The notes below the pieces were generated by a model. That model saw nothing but the letters and a program-made list of their open reading frames with translations, was not told where the DNA came from and did not search any database. From the NCBI GenBank assembly GCA_024699855.1, contig JAMPIQ010000002.1, positions 10,912,001 to 10,976,000 on the forward strand: a stretch of 64,000 nt of DNA, given 5' to 3'. Made by a program: the position numbers and the translations under genes. Positions 45,791 through 56,627 of this stretch are shown here, in pieces. Positions within the stretch are counted from its first letter, which is position 1. Each line of letters begins with the position of its first letter. The stretch comes from Aphelenchoides besseyi. Lineage: Eukaryota; Nematoda; Chromadorea; Rhabditida; Aphelenchoididae.

Positions 45791-48700
45791 TCAATTTGCG
45801 GCTTTTTGGTATCTCCACGCCGTATCGATGTTCTCGCCTTCTTGATCGACAAGTTTCCACGGAGTTCCTTCTTCGGGTAACGGAAATCGACACATGATCA
45901 GGTTTGAGCCGGGACGCATTTCGTTTAATTTGGGAACAAGAAATTCGACCTGTAATTCAATTGTTATCTAAATTCGTAGCCTCAATACGTTCTTACCATC
46001 TGCTCAGCACCAAATAGAATGCTCGTGTTGAATTGACTCATATCAGTTTTAAAGATGTCTTGACGATGGAAACATGCAGTTCGCGATAAACCACGGCGTC
46101 TGGCATCGAATTTAGAATAGAGAACAAGTGCAGAGTTCAGTTCGATTCCTTCTGCTTGATGTCCCATCTTGGCACATTCCAAGACCTAAACGATCTTCGT
46201 TAAATTTTTCACACATTCGGCTACTCATTTTGCTAATCAACTGACCAGTCACCTACACAATCTTCTCGTAAGTTTCTTTGCTTTAAAATAATGCAGTTTG
46301 TTTTTATTTTGATAATCAAACATCTAAAGCAATACTGTAACAGTTAGGAGATGAATTCGAGGAAAAATTGTTTAGACCGAAACAAATTCTTGAATGTCAA
46401 CTGAGCAATGGGAATACTGAGTGGGAAAGAGACTGTGAACAGGGTTTGTGTATGTAACCAGTAGTCGAAAAAAAAAGATCAGAGAACAAAAGGAATTGTT
46501 AAAACTTTAAAAGACAGATCACATGAAATTGCACGAATGAACTAGTGAACGGTTTCAGCTAAAGCATTTGATGAACTTGGATGAACGGGCAGGACTATAC
46601 GTGTTATACGATTACGTTTCAGAATTTGTCGTTTCTCTCGTGCCACTTTCTTTTGTTTTTTAACTCTTTCACGAAGGTCCTGGCCGCGATGTGTAACTCC
46701 GTCTATTTGGTCCATTTTTGAGAGCAGCGAATCCAAATCGCCTTTTTTAATCGGTTTCACGGAAATGTCACGAACAGCACGAAATTGACCGCAATTGTTG
46801 ACGTGCTCGTTTTCCAAACGTAAATAATTCCAAATGAAACGACGAAACACTTCCAGTGGAGCAACAATACACGTTAGAAGATCGGCATTCAACATCCAGG
46901 CTTCAGCAAGAGAAACATTCATGACCCAAGAAAGTCGTAGTATGAAATCTTCAATGATAGCAAAATAGTAATACCAGCGACTACTATAGATCATCTCTTC
47001 ACGAAGAAATGGAGCCTCTTTAGGGGCACGTGGATCAATTAGACCCCAATCCATGAAAACATCCCAAAGAAAAGTGTAAGTAAAACTGATAATATAACAA
47101 AAGACCCAGAACACAAATGACATGAACGCATATTCGGTATGATACAAATTCATCCACTTGTTGATAGAATTGCTAACAACTACAAGATAGGTGGTCGCAT
47201 ATTTGCCCGCATTAACCAAATGAGGATGCCAACGTCTCGTATCACGATAACGACGCAGACATTGAAGAAAACGGACAGTAGCTGGAATAACAGTGACAAG
47301 AACACGAATATAAGAATTACTCATACACATATCACGACCGGTATTCAAATCGACATAACCCCAAGGAACTTCGCCTTCCGTAATGTTCAATGTTCGGACG
47401 TGAAACTTTAGACCCGAGTAATCGACTTCAGTAGCGTAGAAACAAATAAAATATTGAAGATCGAGAAAACACGTAGCCAACGAATTCATTTGATCGCCAA
47501 GCCAGAAATCAGTGAATGTAACAAAATGAAATGGAGCCGTAAAACAATTGAAACAATGCTTTAACAACCAAAATCGACTGTTACGATAGAAAACATTCTC
47601 AGGTTTGTTGAATGGATTGAGAAGAAAAATGACACACACGAGCATTAAGATTAGAGGAAAAACGAAAGGTGGAAGATAAATAACATGCGCGTATAGATAC
47701 CCCAAAACCGCCAATGCCCATAACATAAGTAGGAAAGAAGCTAATTGCATGACGGTTTGATAAGTGAGATGATTGCGAGGATCCATTTCAAAGATAAGTA
47801 CATGATTCACACCGGCAGCAGCCCATCCGTACATGTTCAGTCCGCAAAACCAAATGCTCATAAAGAATAAGAAGAATCCACGGAACAAACGAACAGCCAC
47901 CCATTTCGGTTCGTTTGCACGACCTTCTGTGCCAAGCCATGAGAAAACGATCACCGCACCCAAAACAACGAAGATACCCATGAAGAAGCCAAGTGAAAAT
48001 GTGGTCCCCGAATGTTGTTTTTCGCTTAACGGCGGAACCTTCAGTCGTTTCATTCCGGCTTGTCGATTTCCACCTTCCAATTCATTGATTACTGCCGTTT
48101 CAACGTTGTTGATCAGAGTTTCAATGTCGCGGTTGAGGAAAAACGACGATTTTTCAACTCGATTAATTCGCCAATCAAGACCATGTTCGTTCATCAATAA
48201 CTTGTCGTGTTTCTTCAGAATTTTGCGAAATCCCGTTCCATTCAATTGCTGATAGTTTTGAACGAGGACCAAATTCAAGTAGAATTCACTGAATGCCAAT
48301 TTGAGTTGTTGTGCCGTTTTCGATTGTTCCTTCTGAATGCTGCTGGTTCCCGGTCGATTGCTGAAGCGATTGCGAACATTTCCGCTGCGTAAAGTGGACG
48401 GAGTACGAGAGTTGACAACTTCTTTGAAGGTGCGAAGCTCGGCATTGAGTTCATGGTATTTGCCTTGAGATTCGGCAATCTTTTGACTGAAGAATAAGTT
48501 GATTTTCGTCAGCTCTCGTTCACATTCGGCAAAAAAAGTTTCATCAGCTTGTGAGATGTATTGTTCTCGAACATCGGGGTCCGTAGGCGCTTCGAGCATA
48601 ATCTGATAGAGCATGGCCTTCAGCTCTTCGTATCGAATGTATTGTTTGCGCCATTCCGGCGTTAAATGACTGGCCAGTTGCTCACCGAACTTCATTTACC

Positions 48701-49244
48701 AACTTTTAGCAAAGTTTCTATAAAAGAAAAAAGGCTTACTATTCTTCCATCACCGCTTCCCAAATCAACGATCGGACTGATCGGTTGAGGACAACGTTCG
48801 AGCAACTTTTTCACATTAACAACTTGATTCGTAGAAGCGGGTACATATGGTATGCAGACTTTGCAACGGTCATTCGACATTTGCGTTTTCATATTTGCGT
48901 TCCGACATACGTGAACCAGTAGTCATAGTATGGAGATGTCAACAAAAGAAGTTTTGTAGGTTACAATAACTGAGAAATAAATGGATACCATGCACATAAG
49001 TCATGGTACGTTACATATTTTTTGAAGCGCAAATGTCGGATTGCAAACGTAAAACCGCAAATGTCGCATCACCTTTGCGAAATGCCGGAGCAACGAATGG
49101 AAGCGTTACAACGGTCATTCCAACGGCCGCAGAACCTATGATCCCCGTTACAAGTGCGCCGGTGAGACCCATTTCGATTCTGAAAGATCTCGATGTTAAA
49201 TTACCCGAAAGTTGTGCGCACTTGTAACAATCAGTTCGAAACAA
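45791..49244 (-). CDS. atpsckmt: ATP synthase c-subunit lysine methyltransferase homologue (ATPSCKMT/FAM173)
   Basis: Four exons, all in phase: 49244-49073, 48858-48740, 46185-45997 and 45949-45791, total 212 codons. Exon 1 encodes a membrane-anchor segment as in the family (MGLTGALVTGIIGSAAVGMT, then TLPFVAPAFRK). Exon 2 has VCIPYVPASTNQVVNVKKLL and the SAM-binding motif DLGSGDGRI. Exon 3 continues VLECAKMGHQAEGIELNSAL and FNTSILFGAEQM; exon 4 has RPGSNLIMCRFPLPEEGTPW and IDTAWRY. The family trimethylates the rotor-ring c subunit in mitochondria. The exon 2-3 intron is 2,554 bases, about fifty times the usual size here, and contains the whole XPR1 gene on the same strand. Confidence 0.88.
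46542..48695 (-). CDS. xpr1: XPR1-type phosphate exporter (SPX-EXS), single exon
   Basis: A 717-residue uninterrupted frame. The N-terminal SPX domain begins MKFGEQLASHLTPEWRKQYI with EELKAMLYQIMLEAP and ends with the inositol-polyphosphate-binding basic cluster FRKILKKHDKLL (about residues 155-165). Several transmembrane helices follow (SLGFFMGIFVVLGAVIVFSW, LRLSWVMNVSLAEAW region) and the EXS domain with FWLGDQMNSLATCFLDLQYF, CLRRYRDTRRWHPHLVNAGK and RRFIWNYLRLENEHVNNCGQ. The tail is basic (RVKKQKKVAREKRQILKRNR). XPR1 exports inorganic phosphate across the plasma membrane. Unlike nearly every other gene in the window it has no introns. It lies inside an intron of the methyltransferase gene on the same strand, and its ATG overlaps the stop of the unspliced host frame as ATGA. 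Confidence 0.95.
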   Translation of the reverse strand: MKFGEQLASHLTPEWRKQYIRYEELKAMLYQIMLEAPTDPDVREQYISQADETFFAECERELTKINLFFSQKIAESQGKYHELNAELRTFKEVVNSRTPSTLRSGNVRNRFSNRPGTSSIQKEQSKTAQQLKLAFSEFYLNLVLVQNYQQLNGTGFRKILKKHDKLLMNEHGLDWRINRVEKSSFFLNRDIETLINNVETAVINELEGGNRQAGMKRLKVPPLSEKQHSGTTFSLGFFMGIFVVLGAVIVFSWLGTEGRANEPKWVAVRLFRGFFLFFMSIWFCGLNMYGWAAAGVNHVLIFEMDPRNHLTYQTVMQLASFLLMLWALAVLGYLYAHVIYLPPFVFPLILMLVCVIFLLNPFNKPENVFYRNSRFWLLKHCFNCFTAPFHFVTFTDFWLGDQMNSLATCFLDLQYFICFYATEVDYSGLKFHVRTLNITEGEVPWGYVDLNTGRDMCMSNSYIRVLVTVIPATVRFLQCLRRYRDTRRWHPHLVNAGKYATTYLVVVSNSINKWMNLYHTEYAFMSFVFWVFCYIISFTYTFLWDVFMDWGLIDPRAPKEAPFLREEMIYSSRWYYYFAIIEDFILRLSWVMNVSLAEAWMLNADLLTCIVAPLEVFRRFIWNYLRLENEHVNNCGQFRAVRDISVKPIKKGDLDSLLSKMDQIDGVTHRGQDLRERVKKQKKVAREKRQILKRNRITRIVLPVHPSSSNALAETVH

Positions 49245-49948
49245 TTTTTGTTACACAAAATCGAATTTGTTGCTCAAACGTTTCAAACGCCCCGATGGAA
49301 TTGAAAAACGATTACCTTCCGATTGCAGTGAATCAGCCTCGATGAGACGAAACGATGGCAAATGACATGAACTTAACTGAAAACTCGAAGTTAGCTCGAA
49401 ACACAGAGCTTAACGATCGAATACACGAAAACGATTGTTAGATGAAGAGTCGATGAAAAACGAAGTTTGATGTCAGTGCGAAAACTGCATATCATTTAAT
49501 TCCGATGCGTCGGCCCGCGAGAACAACGTGTCTGCACGTTTCTCTTTTGCTCTTTGGAGATCGCCAGCAGTCCGCGGGAAGTTTAGTCAAATGTATGTAT
49601 ATCAATTATACTCAAAAAATGAACTCGCAAACGAAAAGGCGGCGAACAATCGACGATGCAAACGTTCGCGTGCAAACAAACAAAAGCGACAAAGTTTGCA
49701 AGAAACCCGCAGACTTGGTATCTTTTAGATAGTTGAAGGCCGTTGACAACCCTTTTCCTTCCTCTCAACACGTATGGCGGTCAGTTTTTATTCTGGAATA
49801 ACAATTAATAAACAGTGAATTGAGCAACAAATTTCTGAGATTTCGAATGTGAGGCCCGATGTGAAGATCAACTGAGTTTTCATCGATAAACAAGTCACCA
49901 ATTTGCGTACCCAAATTTTAGAAAAAAACAATAAAGTGCAACGAAAAG
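49245..49948. other. Intergenic region
   Basis: Upstream region of the methyltransferase gene and 3' region of TMEM209. Overlapping plus- and minus-strand frames at 49.5-49.77 kb show no recognisable content. Confidence 0.3.
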
Positions 49949-51941
49949 TTAATCGATTACGGACAAGAGATCGTCCAGTCGCATATCTCCTATGTAGCCA
50001 CGATTATGTTGTTTGCAGTAGAGAAGTAGAAGAACAAACGAAATGAACACGTTGTCTTCTCCTGGAGCCACGGTGTACAGGTCGACTCCGCCGTTCGTAA
50101 CAAAATCAAACGTAACCACGTCCTTAGTACGCTAAAAATAAAAAAGTTTGTTGAAAGTTTACCCTCAATCCTACCACGTAGATGTAAAACGAGTTTGGCA
50201 ACTTTTGAACTACGGATGGCTCTGCAGGTTCTTTCAGCACGTAAATCGAAGAAAACGGTTTCTCCGGATCATTTACCAGACATCGTTTTGCGGTTGAAGT
50301 ATCGAGATAAACACAGAAAAGCTTGAAGATTAACTCCGAGTTCGAAAGCTCCGGGACATTCCATCCGTTGGTTGTTTTCGATGTGTCTGAAATCATAGGG
50401 TTCAAAGAAAAAACGATTGTTGAATTTCCAACCCGACGAATAACTCGGTAGTGCCTCGATGCGATCCTCGCAACGATCAATGCTGACAAAGTTGCGAGTC
50501 AGTTGACGAATTCTATGCACTAAATAGGCTTGATTGGCATGAACGCGAAGATACGGAATCAGGTACGGAATCTTCGTTAATCTCAACTCCGGCTTCTGTT
50601 CTAAAGCCATTTGCAGCATTTCGACGTTGCCATTGTCGATCGAAAACGTTGCGTGATTGTCCGCTAGCGCTTGATTCACGTTGTTCATTGCAGTAAGCAA
50701 AGGTTTCCACAGATTTTTGCTGATAAACAACTTGAGATTAACGGAATAGCGCATCAAATCGAGATAAACAGGATCACTGAAAGTTACCGTATAGTTTCTA
50801 TTCAAACATTTCTACATACTTGATTGCAATATGGTGAATTCGAGCATTTGAGAATGAAAACCGAGACAAACGTCCTCGTTTTCCATCTTCTTTGTCCGTC
50901 TTGGAACTATCGCTGTTTGTTTTTGAAGGCGATTTACCATGAGTGTGTGTTGGCGACGTGAAGTAGTCGAAGTTTTTGTCGCTAAACAAATGTTCGAGTA
51001 ATGGGTCGTCAGTCGATTTGGAACGATTGGGTGCAGTGAAAGAAGACTTAAACGCGGAAGTTTGTTGATCTAAAGACGACAATTAAAATTTCTCTCTAAG
51101 AGCTTAATTACCATCTGCATTCATGCTCTTATTCGAAAAGTCCATAGAATAGTTGGTTTGCTGACTAATCTTCAAGTCTCGACCATTCCAACCACTTCTG
51201 CTACTCACAGAGAGATCATCAATGGTCACATCGTCGTTTCGATCCGAGAATTCGAAAGACGTATAGTGTCCTTCAGTGAATATGGTTTTTGAATAAGGAG
51301 ACTTCTGACTCAGTAGGCTGTTCATTGACGAATAAACATTCTCTTCAGTTTCCAGTCGTTGTCGATCGGCCGAGTTGTTCGCAGATTGATTTTGTGATTT
51401 CGAGACATTCTCTATCGTAGTACTTGCATCAAATGAATGTTTGTAGTTGATAAGAGAGCCGAAGGACAGACTCAGATCCGAATGGTGGAACGATCGACTG
51501 AGATTTGCAAACTCGGACCGTTTTTCTAAAATTTATGTGCTTAAATTTAATGACCGTAAAGTCACAAACCCAAGCCATTGGACCATTTGTTGTAAAACTT
51601 TTTGAAACTGAATTGTTGTGGTCGGAAGAAGTCGAAGTAAATCAAAAGAGCAATACCAACGACAAGCGTGAAAATCGTGCTCGAAATCGGACCAAAAGCG
51701 AGACCCACGAATGTTCGGTAGAAGGGTGAACCGAAACAAATCTAAGCGTTTAAAATACTTTAAATTAAGAGCAAAATGAATTTACATCGATAAAAAACAA
51801 TCCTAAAACTATAAACTTCTCGTAACCATTGATGCTTGTCCATAGAAACCTACGATAATAACATCAGTTGTGTGTACAATTTCGTTTTACCAACCTGTCA
51901 AACAGTTGAAAGATCCTCCGAAATGTTTGTATATCCCACAT
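49949..51941 (-). CDS. tmem209: TMEM209 homologue, nuclear envelope protein
   Basis: C-terminal half matches TMEM209: LFISKNLWKPLLTAMNNVNQ, IPYLIPYLRVHANQAYLVHR, YSSGWKFNNRF, then WNVPELSNSELIFKLFCVYL with D, matching the family's PTDSAIVMHIFCTYLD, and NNVFISFVLLLYCKQHNRGY ending at TAA 49949. A Ser/Thr/Asp-rich middle (about 50.85-51.5 kb) is expected for the family. The N-terminal exons (51.5-51.94 kb) encode hydrophobic segments corresponding to the two membrane spans. TMEM209 is an inner nuclear membrane protein reported to associate with NUP205. The start is uncertain: an ATG at 51941 (MWDIQTFRRIFQLF) is used, but the frame is open further upstream without an ATG. Confidence 0.75.
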
Positions 51942-52158
51942 TTTGCAATTGATCAATGGATGAACCCAGTAATTAAACAAGCCAAACACAAAGCTAAGAG
52001 ATTTAAAAGCCGATTGTTCGCTTAGTTCCGTTTATTGCAAACTGCACGTGTCGACCGCCCTTTTCAACAGAAAATTAGGTTTGCAATTGTGGTTGCTGTG
52101 GAATAGTTTCATAGGAGAACGGGTTTACAGTTTGGGTTTCAATTGCTAACATATTACA
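51942..52158. promoter_or_regulatory. Short divergent promoter region of TMEM209 and NOMO
   Basis: Only about 215 bases separate the start regions of two divergent genes, so the promoters must be shared or overlapping. No specific element recognised. Confidence 0.35.
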
Positions 52159-55100
52159 ATGTGGCTAAAGACACAATCTGCTTTATTTCTATTGATATTT
52201 TTTGCTTGTCATTTCTCGTGCCAAGGCGAAGTCTTCAGTTGTAATGGTTACGTCGAATCGTTTGTTCCAGACGTTTTAGCCAAATTAAAAGTATGTGTTG
52301 AATCATTTATAGCCATCGAACTGTTGTTTCAGATTAAATTATTGACAGCCGAAGGAAACCTCAAATACGAAACAGACTGTACACCGTCCAACGGTAATTT
52401 TATGATTCCGGTTTACAATAAAGGATCGTATGTAATCAAAATCGACACCACCGAAGGCTTCATCTTTCGTAATACAATTCACATGATTTTTTTGCTCTAA
52501 TAATGAGTTTTTGTAGACCCAAGTCAAATTCCCATCACAATTAACGGTGTCAATGATCCCTGCACTTTGGGCGAAGACATCAATTTCCATTTGTTCGGAT
52601 TTTCAGTCAATGGAAAAGTTCGCAGTGGTGAATCTGATGGACCAAGTCGCTTCAATTTGGCGCTTTTCGATGAGGCTGGAAAAGAGTATGCAACAACGAC
52701 AACCGACGAAAAAGGAGCCTACAGTTTCGAAGCTTCTCCGGGTCTGTGTTCCTTTAAATGTAATTGTCTACTTCATTGTAGGCAAATATGTTTTGTCGGC
52801 GCGTGATCACACACAATGCGTGGAACGAGGATCTGTGCAAGTCGAAGTGAAGGATCATCCGGTAACTGCAAACGACATTCGAATCTCCGGTCACAGTCTT
52901 CACGTTGCCGTGACTAATGAGAAAGGAAAGAAACTCGAGAATGCGAAAGTTGTTCTGATTTCTGAGCAAAACATTCCGGTAAGTTATGACTTCTGTGTTG
53001 TATGCGAAGTTGTGATTTCAGTTCGAAAAGCAAGTTGTGTCGCCAAAACCAGCCGTCGCACAAGTTAATAAAAAGTTCGAATACACACTAACCACAGATG
53101 GGTCTGGAAATGTCATCTTTCCATGTTTGCCACCAGCTGCCTACATAGTTCGTCCTTTTTGGTCGGGAAAGAAGACGAACATCATATTTTCGCCAACTGA
53201 ATTGAAAATCACAGTTACATCGAATCTCGAAAAAGTAAGTTGATTTCGTTTGTTACTTTAATGTTTGCTTATCCATAGGTGACATTCAAAGCTGACGGTT
53301 TCAATGCCGTTGGAGTCGTCCAAGTGAACAAACGTCCGCTAAACGCCGTTGACATTTACATCGATGGAAAGAAAGTCGCTCAAACTGGAATCGATGGAAC
53401 CTACACGATTGATCGATTGACAACTGGTCGACACAAAGTTGAAGCCAAACTTGAACACTACACATTCAAGCAATTGGATCTGGAGATTTCGATTGAAAAC
53501 GCCGAGTTACCACCAATTGAAGTTACAAAGTTTGTTTAATCGCATTCAGAATTGAAGAATTTCCTTTAGAATCGAAGTTTGCGGAACAATGAATGTTGAG
53601 GACACGAGTGCATTGTACGATTCGAAAGCAATAATCGAAGTATCCACTGCAAAAAACGCAATAGAAGAACTAGTCGAAGTCAATCCGCAAAATGGCAAAT
53701 TCTGCGTTTTTCTTCGTCCAGAAGTTTACAAGTTTAAGGTGAGGCTTACCAGCAGATAGTAGCTAATTCACGTACCTTAATTTAGCCCGTGTTGAAAGGA
53801 GCTCGTTTGAACCCGGAAATCACCGATGTCACTGTCAAAGATGTGCCGATTTTCGATTTGGTTTTCACCGAATTTCGAGCGACTGTCTCCGGTCATGTTC
53901 AATGCTTGAGTTCCGGTGAGTTAGACGACGAGAATGCAAACTCAACGGTTTTTACTTTTAGATGAATGCATCGATACAACGGTTCACTTGATGATGAATG
54001 GGGAGTTGGTCGAGAAAAGCAATGTCGCTGAAAGTGGTGATTTCTCGTTCAAAAACATTTCACCGGGACAATACCGATTGCAAGTTGTTGGAAAGAAATC
54101 CGTTTGCTGGAAGGATGAAGAGTTGGAACTCAAGATCGTGTCGAAAAATGTGGACAACGTGAATTTCAAGCAAACCGGCTACCAAGTCAACGTACATTCA
54201 TCGAAGTCTGCAGTTTTGGTTTGTTAAGTATTCGAGTTGTTTAATGCGCGTATCTCTTTTAGAAATGGTCCGGTAACCGTGCGAGTGGTAGCATCGCGAT
54301 TAAACCGGGATTCAAATCCACGTTCTGTGTACCAAAAGCTGGAAATTACGAATTCAAACTCGAATCGTGTTACAAATTCAAACAAACCGAATCCTTCAAG
54401 TATTCTGTTCCGTCGGAATCGATTCTGAGCCTTGAACCCGAGAAATCGTATTTTTCATCGAGTATTCTTTTGGGCGACGGTACTGCAGCTTCTGATGCAT
54501 TCAAATTAGTTTTGCGGTATTTTGCTTTTTTAATTCTAATGAGCTGAGTAGTGTTTTCAGTTCCGCAAACTTTGAACAAGAGTTGTCAGTTCACGAAAGA
54601 AAAACTGCGTCCAACCACACGTTCGTTACTTGGATTGATCAAAACCTCAGTGGAAGCTCAATCACCGTAGAACCAAAATCAGAGAAACATTTGTTCTCGC
54701 CATCAAGTCATGAAATCGTTTTTGAAGGTACTCAACAGGCGTTTTAATTTTGCCTAAACACTCAATTTTAGGTGATTGTTTGTTTAATGCGGCTTCATTT
54801 CGTGCTGTGGAAGGCAAATACGGTTTGTTGAATGTTCAGTTTTTTTATTTTTACAATTTTAGTTACTGGCGACGTCAAACCAGCAGTCAGTGATGTTAAT
54901 GTTAAGGTGACAAACAAAGAAAATGGGGAAACGTTGACCGGCAAAACAGATCGAAACGGGAAGTTCAGGTGAATAGTTTGGATTATACGACATTGTACAT
55001 TTCAATTTTCAGTATTGGACCTGTTTGGGACCCTAAACTGTTTGAAGACGTTCAACTCGAACTTCAAGGCTATCGATTTAGCCCAACGAACAACAGAAAC

Positions 55101-56402
55101 TCATTTAAATCAACGAAACTGTCCAAATTGCAAATCAGTTACTTCGACGAAGCCACCAAAAAGCCCCTACCCGAAGTTTTGATTTCGTTGAGTGGTGGTG
55201 ACAACTATCGATCGAATAGTGTTGTCGATGAGAATGGTCAGTACGTTTTTGTTGGCTTGGTGAGTGAGGTCATGAGGTTCTGCTTAAGTTTATTCTTCAG
55301 CCGGCTGGCGAATACTTTGTGCGATCAGTCTTACGAGAATATCGTTTTGAACCGACTTCAACTCCTGTTACAATTAAAGAAGGAGAAACGATCGAGCTGA
55401 AGATGTTTGGTCAAAGATATGCATACAGGTATTCGTGCCGTTTTGTTACAAATCTTTATTTTACTTTCAGTGCCTTTGGAAAAGTTTTAACGGCCGGCGG
55501 AATTCCGGTTAATCAAATGACTGTCGAAGCAATCTCAAAGAACTGCGGTAACCTCCAGGTAATAACTTCATTTCCATGAAAATTTCATGTGAATTGAATT
55601 CAGGAAGAAGATGTTTCTGATGAAGAAGGAGCCTTTCGCGTGCGCAATCTAAAGCCCAATTGCGATTACGAAGTTCATCTTCGCACATCAGATGGGAAAT
55701 TACCGTCAATTCCACCATTTATTGAGATTAAAGTAAGCTGATGGCAAACCTGTTTGAAACAATGTTTTTGTTTTAGACCGAGGAACACGACCAAGAAAAC
55801 CTTGTGTTTACCGTAATGTCGACATCGCAGTTGAATGAGATCTTTGGTATGATCAATTGCAACAGCACGCTGAAATGTGGTTCTTTGCGCGTCGAGCTGT
55901 TCGAAGACGGAGCTCTCAAATCTCATGTTCAACTCTCAGCCAACGAACGTGTCTTCTATTTCACCAACTCCTTGTCGTTGAATAAGGTAAATCCCTCGTG
56001 AACAAGCATCGAACATTCGATTACTTTCAGGAATATCGCGTGTCAGTGAGCGAATCTGATTTGCGTGCCTTGGATGCTACGTCGAATTCCGTCAGTTTCG
56101 TAGCAAAACAACTGTCAAAAACGGTGCTTCTTAATTTGAAACCAAAGGAACGAAAACCAGAAATTGAAACGTCAACAAGCAGCTTTTTTGGTGTGATATT
56201 TGTCATTCTCTCAACGTTGGTCTTCTTGAATCTTAATTTCGTATGTGCCAAACGAATGGAGCAATCTAACAATAACAAATCATTTTAGAGTCGTGATCTT
56301 TTGCTTACACTCATTGATCAAATACGAGCGGTCGTTTTGCAACATGGAGGAGACGGCAGTTCACTTGCGGCAGATCGAAAACGAAAACAACGGAAAAATT
56401 GA
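52159..56402 (+). CDS. nra-4: NOMO (nodal modulator) / NRA-4 homologue
   Basis: Large multi-exon gene. Signal peptide MWLKTQSALFLLIFFACHFS, then CNGYVESFV and LLTAEGNLKYETDCTPSNGN, matching the NOMO start. Repeated carboxypeptidase-regulatory-like beta-sandwich domains follow, each with the pattern V-D-xGxYxFxxLxPGxYxxxA, for example DEAGKEYATTTTDEKGAYSF, YIDGKKVAQTGIDGTYTIDR and VAESGDFSFKNISPGQYRLQ. Other family landmarks are GKSVCWKDEELEL-like and LISLSGGDNYRSNS. Near the C-terminus a transmembrane helix (FFGVIFVILSTLVFLNLNF) joins across a short intron to SRDLLLTLIDQIRAVVLQHG and a basic tail, ending at TGA 56400. NOMO works with nicalin and TMEM147 in the ER membrane at the translocon; in C. 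elegans it affects nicotinic receptor assembly. Confidence 0.92.
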
Positions 56403-56627
56403 ATTTTTCACAACCTTTAGTCTGTTAAGTTTGTTGTCTTACTGCTTACACATCTTTGCTAATAAAGAACGTTAACTGTACGGGATTCATGTAACAAAAA
56501 ACCTTCAAATAGAACCATATAATTGCGAATCAAGTAAAGACCCTTTTTATTCAAAAATTTATGTTTTTGTGCACATGAAACAGATTCAATAGTTAGTTTA
56601 AAGGAATGATTTGCACATAAGCGTCAT

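Noticed and set aside
46430..46541. Run of A residues 3' of XPR1 as evidence for a retrocopy poly(A) tail
   Set aside because: The A run is on the plus strand, so it is a T run on the gene's own strand, and no target-site duplication was evident.
47139..48392. Plus-strand frames across XPR1
   Set aside because: They are antisense shadows of the 717-codon XPR1 frame.
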